Shown here: positions 50,341-61,687 of the stretch, in pieces
How the letters are laid out: each line of letters starts with the position of its first letter
Numbering within the stretch: position 1 is the stretch's first letter
Origin: Tetranychus cinnabarinus
Lineage: Eukaryota > Arthropoda > Arachnida > Trombidiformes > Tetranychidae
Length of the DNA: 64,000 nt
Assembly (NCBI GenBank): GCA_022266195.1
Contig: WHVY01000003.1
Span: 3,162,001 to 3,226,000, forward strand
Direction: 5' to 3'
The notes under the pieces: model-generated
The model's input: the letters and a program-made list of their open reading frames with translations, nothing else
Told to the model about the DNA's origin: nothing
Databases searched by the model: none
Position numbers and translations under genes: made by a program

Positions 50341-50495
50341 AGCACGGTTGGTGCGGAGGAGATGAAAAAGTGCATGGAATGCTCCAGGGTCCATGACAAA
50401 GGAATTAACTGTCCTTATCCAAGAAAATGCTCAACCTGTATAGGGTCTGATAGAACATTTACACTGGATTGTCCAATCTACAAAAAGGGAGATTG
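50341..50495 (+). pseudogene. Zinc-knuckle fragment, possibly a retroelement gag/ORF1
   Basis: A short open stretch encodes two closely spaced Cys clusters: CMECSRVHDKGINC and, after PYPRK, CSTCIGSDRTFTLDCP. The spacing and the CxxCxG..T..CP pattern resemble paired zinc knuckles of jockey/I-type non-LTR ORF1 proteins, but the usual His in the second knuckle is Arg and the first has irregular spacing. The frame ends at TGA a few codons later and no endonuclease or reverse transcriptase follows. Assignment to a retroelement is inference. Confidence 0.45.
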
Positions 50496-50826
50496 AGAAC
50501 AAATTGGACTGTTGTGACATGACCTATCACTCGATTATGATGGATAGAAATTTTCGAGCAACCCATCAGAAGATCAACAAGGATGAAAAACAACGATAAC
50601 TTTCCCTGAAATAGGATCAAAAGAAATACTTCCTCCCCTAAAAGCTCTAAAGATACAGACTCTATTCCCTACAGACAGTTACTAATATAAAAACTTGTAA
50701 TCTAAAGATCCTTCCTTTTACTGTTAAAATTACTTACACAAACATACATAATTCTTATGTAAGACATTGTAACTTAGAATAAATTATTGCAGTTTACTCA
50801 ATTAGAAAGTATTAACTCCTTTTAAT

Positions 50827-52209
50827 TTGTGCCAAAAAATGGATAAGAAAGTAAAGTGTGTGAATTCAAATGACAACAATCTATCTGATCAAGAAATCTC
50901 CAACTTGATCAAAAATATATTGGAAAGTGACACGGAAACATTTCTGATAAACACAAGAGTAAATCAAGAGACATGTCTGGACCTGTTAACACTCATAGCA
51001 GCACCCAGTGAATCACCTCTGGATAAAGCAACAGTTGAGTTGTTAACAAGAATTGTGAAAGCGATTACTACAGGGCATTTCAGCTAATTTTACCGATGTT
51101 AGTTGGCTATATCTACGCCCCATAGTGACCTTGAGGTTAGATATTTTGTTTATGGAAATTTGGGCGATACTCAATTGTCATATTTCAAGGTGAAGGTCAT
51201 TCAAGGTCATTTGTAGGAAATCTTTCCTATTGTGTTTAGAGGTCAAAATAAATCATAATTTTCAAGGTCAATTATCACACTGAGCAAATTTCATCATTCT
51301 GTCACAAGCGCTTCGTGAGATATCGCAATTCAAAATTCCCTTACACTTTCATTACATTTCTCGTTATCATGTTATTTTTATTTATCAAATTATTATCAAA
51401 ATGTCGCATAAGTTTTCGAAATCACAAAAAATTGATTTATGGGAATTTTGACTTTATTTTGACCTCTAAACACAATAGGAAAGACTTCCGACAAATGACC
51501 TTGACCTTGAAATATGACAATTGAGTATCACCGAAATTTCCATAAACAAAATATCTAACCTCAAGGTCACTATGGGACAAAGATATAGCAATTAACATCG
51601 GTAAAATTAGCTGAAATGCCCTGTAAATTATCCATAGGATTTATAACGCCAAGTGAACAAGTCTCAAGGAAAGATCAATCATCAAGTGCTAGTACTTCAG
51701 TGATAAAGAAATCAAGTGATAAACCAAACAATACGACCATAGAGCATACACTCAATTTTTGACAGGACGACAATATAAGAATAGTTGTAGCTCATAGAAA
51801 AGGATATGAGTGGAACCCAGATAAAGACATCAAAGAAATGGTTGCAAACAAGAAAGAAAGCAAAAGAATATATCATCATATGAAAGATTCAATTGGAAAC
51901 AACGATATCCTGGAAATAATACAAATAATGGATAACAACATTGAGATGATACTGGCCAACTTCAAAATAATAATACTACAGAGGGGTGTAGAAGAGTCAA
52001 AAGTATCCAAAATAATAAAAGATTTCGTTGAAAACTATTTAGAGTACTTAAATGATGAACTATTTATCAAGAAAATAAAACTGAATGATGATAAATTTAT
52101 AATAACAGTATATATTAAGAGAGATCTGATATATAATAACATGCTTAAGAAGAAATGGATAATAAAAATTGAAGATGAGCTATACAAATTTTATCAAAAA
52201 ACTAAATAA
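50827..52209 (+). pseudogene. Unidentified broken reading frame, split by an inverted-repeat element
   Basis: The left part (50827 to about 51070) encodes an acidic, Asn/Ser-rich segment from a Met-Asp-Lys-Lys start (ATG at 50839). The right part (about 51626-52209) is Ser-rich (SSSASTSVIKKSS), meets one in-frame TGA near 51761, then continues through a basic, helical C-terminal half (VVAHRKGYEWNPD, EIIQIMDNNIEMILANF, KIIKDFVENYL) to a stop at 52207-52209. Left and right parts are in the same frame once the 51071-51623 insertion and one TA copy are discounted. I do not recognise the protein. Composition (acidic N-terminus, Ser-rich middle, helical C-terminus) would fit a phosphoprotein of an integrated negative-strand RNA virus, or an element ORF1; both are guesses. 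Confidence 0.5.
51071..51623. mobile_element. 553-bp inverted-repeat element (MITE) with TA duplication
   Basis: The ends are CAGGGCATTTCAGCTAATTT on the left and its near-perfect reverse complement on the right, flanked by TA (51069-51070 and 51624-51625). The arms extend about 170-180 bp (51071 to about 51249, and about 51456 to 51623), matching at roughly nine of ten positions by eye apart from a short extra segment in the left arm. The centre (about 206 bp) has no coding content I recognise. TA duplication and CAGGG ends suggest mobilisation by a Tc1/mariner-type transposase. The TGACCTTGA words in its arms recur elsewhere in the window. Confidence 0.85.
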
Positions 52210-52465
52210 AAGATTTGTATCAATTCTAATACCGCCTTCTCCGTCATATCGATGCTCAATTCATTAAAAAGTTAAATTTGAAAAAATAAAATAAAGAAAT
52301 ATAAATTAAAAAATACTCTCCGCTTATTTAGAACGAAGAGCTTCACTGATAAATCATAGTTACCCTTTGATCTTACATATATGTATATTCACATATTTAC
52401 TTGTGGAAGAAATGAGAAATCTATTCTGTAAGATCTGCAAGAATCTGATATATTGAAATAAGTAA

Positions 52466-52741
52466 TTGATCAGCGAGGTCAGGAAGGGTATCCAAACAAG
52501 CCTCATAAAGTGGAATATCTCGCTTATACATTTTAACTCGTCGTCCACAGGAAATATGAGCTTGATAGGTAAATCCACTGCTAGAAACAATGGAAACTTC
52601 AAGATTTGTGTATATAAATCTATCATCCGGAGAGACGGGGGTAATGAACTAATCAAGGGGACAGTAACAAAAAATCCTCTGGATAAGGAAACTGTAGAGA
52701 TATCAGCTCCTTGCTTATTATACCAATCCAGGAGTGCATGA
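52466..52741 (+). pseudogene. Unidentified coding-like fragment
   Basis: A 91-codon open stretch with no clear start (it opens on a TTG) and a mixed composition more protein-like than other short frames here (HFNSSSTGNMSLIGKST, KICVYKSIIRRDGG, PLDKETVEISAPCL). No family is recognised. It follows the broken frame at 50827-52209 on the same strand and may be part of the same inserted element. Confidence 0.35.
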
Positions 52742-53091
52742 ATGTGTATCTATGTATCTATACTTATTTATGACTAATTTAACGTGACTGATAATCGTCT
52801 AGGTCAATTCATTTTCAAAGTATCGCAATTCTTTGAAATGATTTTCAAAAACACGAAATTTTTGCAACCGCATAACTCGCTTTTATGTTATCATATTTAA
52901 ATTAGTTTATTGGACTTCATATCTAGGTTAAAATGGTGCTTGTTTCTGTAGCGGTTCGGATTTTTGAGTGTTCCATGTTAAAGTGTGATTCGATTTTACA
53001 TATTTGAGTTATTTTCTATGCAATAGATGACGCTGCTCACTATCAGTTCCATTTTCATAGTAATCTCGTAGAGTCCAGAGCTTTGGGATCT

Positions 53092-53359
53092 GCAGATCTT
53101 ATGGACTAGCGTCACTGATATTCTGATAAAATATGAAATTCTTTATAAACTTGGAAGCAAAAAACTAGATAAAATTGATCAGAGATTCTTTGCAGTGCCG
53201 TGTGTGCTAGATATTAATATAGAGCTCAACTCAAAAGACAGACAATTCAATCATGCACTTGCATTGACATGTAACCAATCATCTCATCAACGATTTCCAG
53301 TGTCTACTATCATGCTTCATCTAATCAGTCTGAAATCAGAAAAGGCAAAGGAATTTTGA
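53092..53359 (+). pseudogene. Unidentified coding-like fragment
   Basis: An open stretch of about 89 codons ending at TGA 53357-53359. It is balanced in composition with hydrophobic and charged blocks (DILIKYEILYKLGSK, DQRFFAVPCVLDINIEL, FPVSTIMLHLISL). No start codon suits it and no domain is recognised. It lies on the same strand as the two preceding fragments; the 350 bp between it and the 52741 stop look non-coding and share words (tatcgcaattc) with the centre of the 51071-51623 element. Confidence 0.35.
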
Positions 53360-53744
53360 GCTAAAGCAAAATGAACATCCATAAATAATAGACTTGATCA
53401 GAGTCAAATTTTCAATTTATTCAAACTTGTTTTTATTCACAAAATTATCAATTGGGAATTGAGTGTCAACTTTATTGTTACTCCATAAGTGGTTATAATT
53501 CAATAACCAACAGTATATCACATCAACTCGAGTATCTTATTTCACTTGGATTGATGCATTAATTTGATATATTTACATTGGAAAGTTTAGTTACATTGAT
53601 ATTTATTTGTGCTTATTTAATTTTCATCATTACGCCTTTATATTGTTAAAATTTTTTTGATTAATAATTTTTCATCAGAACTGCTATTTACATTGACAAG
53701 TTAAACATTAATGTTGAGTTGATTGCGTTTTTTCTTGCTTCTTA

Positions 53745-54345
53745 TTATACAATGCCCAAGCTCAATGATACTCTGGAATAATCAGTTCTGATATCCTCAT
53801 TGGTCTCATCATAACTGACAATCATTTGTTTCCCCTTCTTGCGACGATTCCGGTTATTTTTGTCATGATAATGAGCATGGACAAGATTACTTCGTGATAA
53901 TGCGACTCCCAAAAAGACAGCAAAAATGATGACATATAGTCCAACAAATATCTGGACAAAAAAAAGATGCAAGATGAACATGAAATAATATGAAATATTC
54001 ATTTCAAGAGCATTGAGAAAGGAATGAAAGAAAAAGGTAAATCTGATTAGTTGCTTAATAAGGAAATTGATTGGGAATCGGTAATCCGGATAAACAAAAG
54101 GAGGAAATAATAGGATTAGCAATTATTATTGATGCTATTAGAAGGCATAAATGAGTACGTCATTAATGAATAGTCGAAAAATTGGAACAGTTGACAGAAA
54201 ATGATTCATTACCGATATATAGACGAATGCATTGTTTGGTTCACTTCCAAGCATCATTCTCAACTGACTGGGCTCAACGATTGGCCCCAGTCCGGTTAAA
54301 TCATAAGGAAATCCAAAGGGTATTATTTTACAGGGATGGCCAGTT
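53745..54345 (-). CDS. Last two exons of an unidentified membrane protein
   Basis: Exon A, 54345-54213, follows a strong pyrimidine tract ending CACAG and enters in phase 2; it encodes 44 residues including HPCKIIPFGFPYD and VEPSQLRMMLGSEP, and ends at a GTAATG donor in phase 0. Exon B, 53951-53745, follows a TTTGTCCAG acceptor and encodes 68 residues to a stop. The joined frame gives a hydrophobic span across the splice junction (NNAFVYIS then IFVGLYVIIFAVFLGVALS), then a basic stretch (NNRNRRKKGK) and a tail ending SLSLGIV, which could be a PDZ-binding end. That is the layout of a C-terminal membrane helix with a cytoplasmic tail. The family is not recognised. Upstream exons must lie to the right of 54346; I could not place them. 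Confidence 0.7.
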
Positions 54346-57300
54346 CTGTGGAGTGAAAAAGAAGAAAAAAATGAAATTCAAAATAATGAATATGCATTGT
54401 AAAGATAATGGGTAATTTGACAACATTATTGGCATAAAACTCTAATCAACTTTAACGGATAACTTTTTTGATTAACTAATTGAGAAACTTGTGCGCAAAT
54501 TTTTTAATTTGACGATAGATGGCGATGAGTTAGTAAGCAACTTTGAAAATTCAAAAGTTGCGCTTTTATCAAAAGCATCTTTTGATAATTTTTGAAATTG
54601 TTTTATTGAAATGATTTTTCCATGAAATTCATAATATGAACATCAAGTTTGCGCATAAATTGAAACCAAAATGATGACAATATCAAAAAATATGAAAATG
54701 ACATTTCGATTTGCAAATCGATTTAATCGATTTTTGCATTTAGACTGCGATTAATCGAGTAGCAATCGATTTTTGCAAGTTGGATAACTTGACAAGTTAA
54801 ATATTGCTTTTACTGAAATCGATCAACAGAAATTATTCATTGGAATGCTGGGCATCATTGGTTCATTTTGCATTATTATTGTAACAAGACCCTGATGAAC
54901 AAAAACTAATCACGATTATTGATTTTACCTTCTCGTTGATTTGATTGTAACCTTGATAGACGATTCTAGACAGTTTTGATTTTAACTTGAAATAAGGTCT
55001 GATCTTTGATGTGAAAGATTTAATGCAAAGCAAGCTTGAAGTTTTATCTGAAACAGTTATTACCATAAGGCTAGAAAAACATGGGATGCTTCGAGTTAAT
55101 CTTGCCCTTATAAAAATGAAAGTTGAACAGAACTTTTACTGTCAACCTAATAAAAATGAATTGAAAACTTGTTCATTCATTCATTCTTAAAGTTCCTGTT
55201 TACTTTTCCTGGAATAACATATTAAAATAGATAAAAAGTTGAAAGATAGAGAATGCAAAAAGCACCGAGAAAAGATGGAATGAAATTACGATTTCCATTT
55301 CCAGACTTATTCTTCAGCATTTTTACTTAAGTTGTTCAACATTTCATCGACCATTGTCTCCACATAAATATCAGTTCACCTGACCTAACCTTAACCCATC
55401 ATCAAATTGAAAGTGCAAGTTCAGTTCAATTCAATGATATTTTCAGCTCATAAATGCTGTTGACTGATGAAATCATATCAAGAACTGAACCAATCTGATG
55501 ATCAATTATTTCGATGGCGAAGAGAAAAAAAACTTACAGAATTTCAAAAATCTAAAAGGATAATTTAATTAAACTGTCAAGATTGGAATGTACAAAAAAA
55601 GAGATTCTGTCAAAATGCTATTTCGAAGTTGAGTCAAATTGTTGAAAAGTAAAAAAAAGTTCATTTCATTATTCATGAAATTGATATTCATTGGAGGCAA
55701 GAAGGAGAAACAAAATGTAAATAATTGTAAATGATAAACACTTTTACCTTTAAAAATGAATTACTTGAGAGTGCAAAACATTCAGTTGATTCAGCCTTTT
55801 TTATACTCAAACAGATGAACCAAGAAATCCCATTTGGACGATAAATTTTCATGAAAAACTAGAGTGCTGAAAGGATAGAGACAACACAACAGAGCAACGA
55901 GAGTCGAGTTTGCTGTTTCGAGTAAAAAAAACTTTTCCAGGTAAGATTGCATGATTAACATGAAAAGCTTTGTTTCTCCCTGAGAGAAGCAGGTAAAGAG
56001 CAGAGAAACAGGTTTAATGGTCCATTAAATTAAATTTAATTTAATCTCACTCAATCAAGTCTTAAAAATACAAGACAAATTGGCTTTTACGTTGAAAATA
56101 TTTGTTGAATAGTTGAGCACCTTGAACGACTAATAGCATTGCCAAGGGATTCCAATTTTGTAATATTATTAGTAAAGTCAAATGAAAGCAAAGGTGCAAA
56201 ATCATTAGTAAGTTCAAAGGTTTACCTTAGCTGTAAAAGTCACCGAGCTATTTTGACTCTACCTTTCAATCTTGAACAACTTGACTGTAAGAATAGACTG
56301 GGAAAAGAACAACTTTTTTCTCGAAATTTCTCTCATTATTTCAAGTAGAGTTTCAACTATCAGTAAACATCTTTCCATATTCTTCATCTCATCAGCGAAA
56401 GATCTGTTCATTTATATTGAATGCTAACCAACTTTGAATTTTTCATGAAAATGCAAAGTTCGCAACTTGTCTGATATAACTTGAAGTGTTCATCTTAACA
56501 ATTCTTTACAGAAACAAGCACAAATCAATTTGAGTTTATCTTGAAATGTGGCTCATTGATGGCAACTTTTATGGAAAAATGAAGATTGTTTAAGATCGTA
56601 TTAAATTGCAATGAATCGAATCTCAAATTGGCCGCAATCAAAACAAAAGCATTTCGAGAAACTCAGTTTTTCGTTTCATAAGTTTTCAACTTGGAATAAC
56701 CTGATAGCATGAAACGAAAAAAAGAAAAGCAAAAAATATCCAATTGCATTAAATTACCCTTTCATTCAATTTGGGCTAATTTCTTTTCTTTTTCAAACAA
56801 TCCAAGTTGATAAATTATTCAATAAGTAAAGAGTTGAAATTTATTGATGGGTTGAATTGAAGCTCAAATTGATTACAATTTGACAGGAAAAACAAACGAA
56901 AAGATATTCATCATTCCCTGTTGACGTTGTTTACCTTTGTCTCAAGTAAACTTTACCTTTGCTTCAATTTTGAGTTAATCAATTCAGTCGATCAATTATT
57001 TTGCACAAAAAGCATTCATTATAAGTTGAGAATGAAAAAAAGGTGAGAAAATAAGATGAATTACTATTTACATGGGAAACTGAGTAAATCAATTTTTACT
57101 TTTTTGTTTCATGAAGGAAAATCAATTGTCTCTAGTTGACGATAGTTCAATTTTCCCTTTTCAATATTCATGGATAAATGAGATTTCAACTGAAACAAGG
57201 AACAATTGATAAGTTGATCGATTTTACTTCGTTTGTTTTATGAGTAAAATTCATAAATTTAATGGCAAGGAATGACAATAAATAGCTGATAATCCATAGT

Positions 57301-58100
57301 TTCCTACTTTTCTTATTATAATTTCACCATGTATTTCATGTGATAATGTTATTCATGTAAATGTAAACGAACATTATAAGCTGTAGGCAGAGAAATGCAA
57401 GAAAATGTCAACATTTTTTCTGTTCATTTTTGTTCTATTTTCACCTTTACTTATTTCTTCCAGATAATTTCTGTAAGTGGAAGTTGAAAAAGCTCATCAT
57501 TCACATAAATGTTCGTACTGCTCATGGTAAAATTTTACAGAACAAAATAAATTTCATTCATTGCCTATGGAAAAATTTTGATACTTCAATTTTGTTGCAA
57601 CCAAAAAAGCAGTTGAATTGCAAGAAAACATTTAACATTTAAAGCTTGAAAATTCATGCAGCCAAGCAGAATATCAGGAAATTAGATGCTCAGTTTCAAA
57701 TTTGATTTTGATGCAGTTTTGGGCCATCTTTAACCTTTTCATTTATTAAGCCATGCAATGAGACTTCAAACTTTCCATCTTCCATCAAAAACTGACCATC
57801 TTAGATTTTAAAAGAAATTGGATTATAAAGTAATATAAAGAAAGTCAAAGAACGCTATAACTGAACAAAGATCACAGCTGTTCCATTCAGAATTCATGGT
57901 GAACTGTTTAAATAGGCAGAAAACGTTCTTTTTAAGTGATGACCAGTTGCTTTCTCCTTGCACAAGGTACTGACTTTGTAATGCAAATTGAACTCTGCTT
58001 AAAATGAAAAGCAACGAAAATGAAAGTTTTGTAAAGTGAATGCAGTCTCGATATTCAAATCACGAATACATTGACCAGAATGTTGAAAATTATTGAATGA
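54346..58100. other. No supported gene; upstream introns of the 53.7-kb gene probably here
   Basis: Several minus-strand donor-like sites occur (for example near 54927, 55550 and 55748) but none closes an exon with recognisable protein. An AATCGATT-rich, partly palindromic patch lies at about 54.70-54.78 kb. The rest is AT-rich DNA. Confidence 0.4.
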
Positions 58101-58119
58101 ATTCCTAATGACCTGTAAA

Positions 58120-58275
58120 GTCACCGTGAGCGATTCCTGCAAAATGCCCTTGACCTTGAAATATGAAAAATATGTATCGGCGCAACTTCAATCGACAAAA
58201 TCTTTGGTTGATCAGCTAACTTGAATCCAAGTAATAGCCAAAAGAAAATGTACTTTTTAGCTGAATTTCCCTGCA
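58120..58275. repeat. Decayed relative of the 51071-51623 inverted-repeat element
   Basis: The stretch reads in the same order as the right arm of the 553-bp element: TGACCTTGAAATATGA, a diverged ATCGGCGCAACTT-type segment, ACAAAATCT, then TTAGCTGAATTTCCCTG at the end. Many substitutions separate the two. No matching opposite arm is clear, so it is probably a single old arm or truncated copy. Confidence 0.5.
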
Positions 58276-61069
58276 GATAATTGGTTCAGAAACATTCTTG
58301 CGAAACACTCTTGAAATAAAAGCTCTATATTTTATGTTAAAAATTTAAATGTGTCCCTAGTTCATATCAACTTTAAAGGATGCTGTACAATGTTGAACGC
58401 TTTATACACTGAAACACGAATGACGAGATGTTTACTGAAACGAGATTTTAAATTGAATGTCATGATGCAAAATTTTGCCTGAGAGGCGACATTTTTATTT
58501 TATTCTTGCATTTAACGTTTTATCATTTTGCCATCATTCTGAAAGTTGTAAACAAAATGACCTGTAAAGTAATCGAGTATGCAAATGTAACGAATAATCT
58601 TTGATCCCTTCGAGATTCAAAATTTTGAATATTGCTTTTGACTGCTTTATTATCCTTCATTTCACCTAGAAAATTGAGTCATGTGGAATATCATTTTAAC
58701 TTTTAAATTTAAATCTTTTGTTTTCTTCTATCCAATGTCTTTACACATCAGTTGCTTTGCTCATTTCATTGACTTGAATCGGGTTATTACTTGGTGAACA
58801 AACCAAGGAACCAAAATACATCTTATCAAGATGTATTATCATTAAGAGGATGATATATGATGAAGATAAAAGTTGCATTTCGAAACAAAATAAACAAAAA
58901 GTGAAATGTTATTTTCAAATTCAACTTGTAATGGTTGACTGTTGCAAGTATCTGTTGACTTATGAATGGTTACCAAATTGAAATTTGATAAAAATAGGTT
59001 TACCAAAATCTAATGGTTACTGAAAAGCATACATTAATGATGATTACAAGTGAAAATAAGATGTACTAACTGTATATTATTGCTGTCGAGATTGAAACAG
59101 ATGATGATATAAATTACAGTTGTATTACTTTAAAAAACAACTCAAAATGGTCGATAATAAAAATGATGGTAAATGTATTAGTTTTCATTAGAGTGAAAAC
59201 AGAAATGGCACAATTTTTTCTGGCAAAGGAAAGGTTGAATTGAAAATTTGCGCACACTTGAACCCTGTAAGGTATCATCTAAAGCTGATGAAATTTAAAT
59301 GTCAGTGTTTCAATACAAGAAATGGTCATAAATAAAGATTCATGGTTATTGCTGTGCAAACATTTCGACTCTTTTCCGTGCTTTTATTGTCTTCATTGGA
59401 TTATCTATTTTATGGAAAACATCTTGAAGAAGGAAAATCTCGTTTAACTTTCCCTGATAAAATTAAATATACAGTAACATCTTTATTACCTTCAATTGAA
59501 TTCAAGATTGTCTGAGGAGCTGAGAAATTATTCAATATAAAATATCGACACTTCGCGCTTGATCTATTATAGAATAGGCGATGAAATACAGGTATTTGGA
59601 TTGAATTTAAACTGATCAGATTTTTGATCGATTCCAAATACTTTTTCAGTGATGGATGATGTTGACTTCAAACATCAAAATCATGCTGGGAGACACATTC
59701 GTTTTCTGAATATTACCTCGAATATTCAAAATCGTCAAATAAGCAAATGACTTTGAATGACCTTGAAATTGGAAATTCGAAACAATCCAATCATAACCTG
59801 TGCACATTGATTATCATGAAAGATATCAAGCTTACCTCAACGATATAAGTTAAAAACTCGCAACAAACGCCAACTAATTGAAAAACAGGATCTCTCAGAA
59901 AGTAACCTTCAAATGACATTTAGAGGTTGAATAACTGAATGATCTTGAGTGACATTCCAACTCTGGATGCATAGTTCTTCAATTTAGGGAATTCTTTTGA
60001 ATATCATCAAAATCTGACTTCTGGTTCTCGAGTTGTTTGCACAAACGAGCGTAAAAACGGTCAGTATTTTAATAGTTGAATGAGTCCCAAATGTCTAAAG
60101 TTCATTTGCTGCGACACTTTATATTGCTTAGAGATTTTGTCAGAACTTTAAGAACACTTTTTATCTCTCTGTATACAAGCAAATGATGGTGATTTGTAAA
60201 GCGATGCTGAAAGAAATCGTCCATCCGATTCCCATTCACATTTTCAGTTTACCATGTTTCGAAAAACAAAAAAAAGGTTCATTGATTGTCTCAATTTCCG
60301 ATCTGCTCAAATGAATGCTAATCTGAACTCAATGAGTTACCTAACATTTTAACAACATTGTTCAGTTTCTTATCCTCAGTGAGCTAATAAATTATCAGAT
60401 AAACTCGGATGTTTGAGATAAATTGTCAACTCTTGTTGATCCCAAGAGTGGCAAACATGATGAAGACTGTGCGGATTGAGAGAGATAAATAAACTGATGA
60501 AAAAGCATGAAATTCAAAAAAAGGATTGCAAAGTGAACCAATAAAGTCTAATGAACACAAGTATCAAATGAGTATTCATTGAGGCTTGAAAATTACAAAT
60601 GAAAAGCACACAATCCAGTTTCAAGAGTAAAGTTAAAGACAAAAAGCAAGAGTCAAGGCAACAGAAAAGATAAAGAATCAGAATCAAAATAAATTACACA
60701 AAATCAAGGGTTAATTTGTTCATTTATCCATTAGATTATTCTGAATGTGTGCAGGAGAGGGAAAGAAGGTAAAGAATTATTGGTTACAAAAGAAAGGAAA
60801 AAAACAAATCATCATCAGAATACCTTTGCAGGGGATTTCGACTATTCACTCAACAATATCAATATAGCATAAATGTTGATCCGTTTACTGGCATTTCTCG
60901 ATATTATCCTTTTTATTGATATTGTTCAGATGAACTTCTTATATTTCATTTCAACTGTTCAAAGTAATTCCCGGACCAAAGATATATTTTCATTCTCCCA
61001 GTGAGCATTCGATGAAAAAGATAATAACGATGACATAATGATAATAATAAAAGTGTATAGATATATGTA
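58276..61069. other. Intergenic or intronic, repeat traces only
   Basis: Around 59.74-59.96 kb diverged AATGACCTTGAAAT and AAATGACATTTAGAGGTT words suggest another worn copy of the TGACCTT repeat family. A minus-strand 75-codon frame (59410-59637) has no recognisable content. Nothing else is supported. Confidence 0.35.
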
Positions 61070-61687
61070 CAGGGTGTCGAATAATATTCATCGAAAGCAG
61101 GTTCGACATGATTTTTCAAGAATTTTGAACTGAAGAAATTCTAAAGAATTGAATGAAATATCGTTCGAAGCTGATGTAAAATCAATTTTTCATGGAAACT
61201 TTCAAAATGACAAAATGTCTAAAATCGAAAGTAAACTTGAAAGTTGCACATTTCAGTTTGAAAATCGCAAAAGCAACTTCGAAACAATAAATGAAGCAAA
61301 GAGTTTTCTTCAATCTTTTATTCTTCGAACTTAATTTCAATCGTTCTATCGAAACAAAACTCCATGAAACTCTTTCCCAAATCAGTATGAGCATTTAAAG
61401 TCATCTTTTGTGTAGAGAAATCGAACGGAATATCATTCGATTCTGATGCTTTCATTAGCAAGAAAAGCAATTTTCATTGGAAGCTTTCAGAACTCAGTAT
61501 ATGAAAAATCTCTAAAATCGAAAGTGATCTTGATTGCTCATTCCAGTTCCGAAAATCGCAAAACTCTAAGATAACGTTTCAATTGAACTCTTTTCAGGTC
61601 AAACATCATCAACAGAACTCTATGAGACTCTGTTTCACATTAGCATGAAATGTGCAACTGTGAAAATGGCCTTCTCTTTGTACCCTG
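61070..61687. mobile_element. 618-bp TIR element with an internal tandem duplication
   Basis: CAGGGT at 61070 and ACCCTG ending at 61687 are inverted termini, flanked by TA on both sides (61068-61069 and 61688-61689); including flanks, TGTACAGGGT pairs with the right end. Inside are two diverged direct repeats of about 280 bp: words such as TCTAAAATCGAAAGT (61218 and 61512 regions), GAAAATCGCAAAA, CATGAAACTC/TATGAGACTC and AGCATTT/AGCATGAAA recur in the same order. No intact coding frame. TA duplication and CAGGG ends match those of the 51071-51623 element. Confidence 0.65.

Noticed and set aside
59824..59861. Short minus-strand exon-like stretch (GVCCEFLTYIVE) with AG before and GTAAGC after.
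   Set aside because: Only 38 bases, lies in a worn repeat, and its phase does not fit the exon at 54345.
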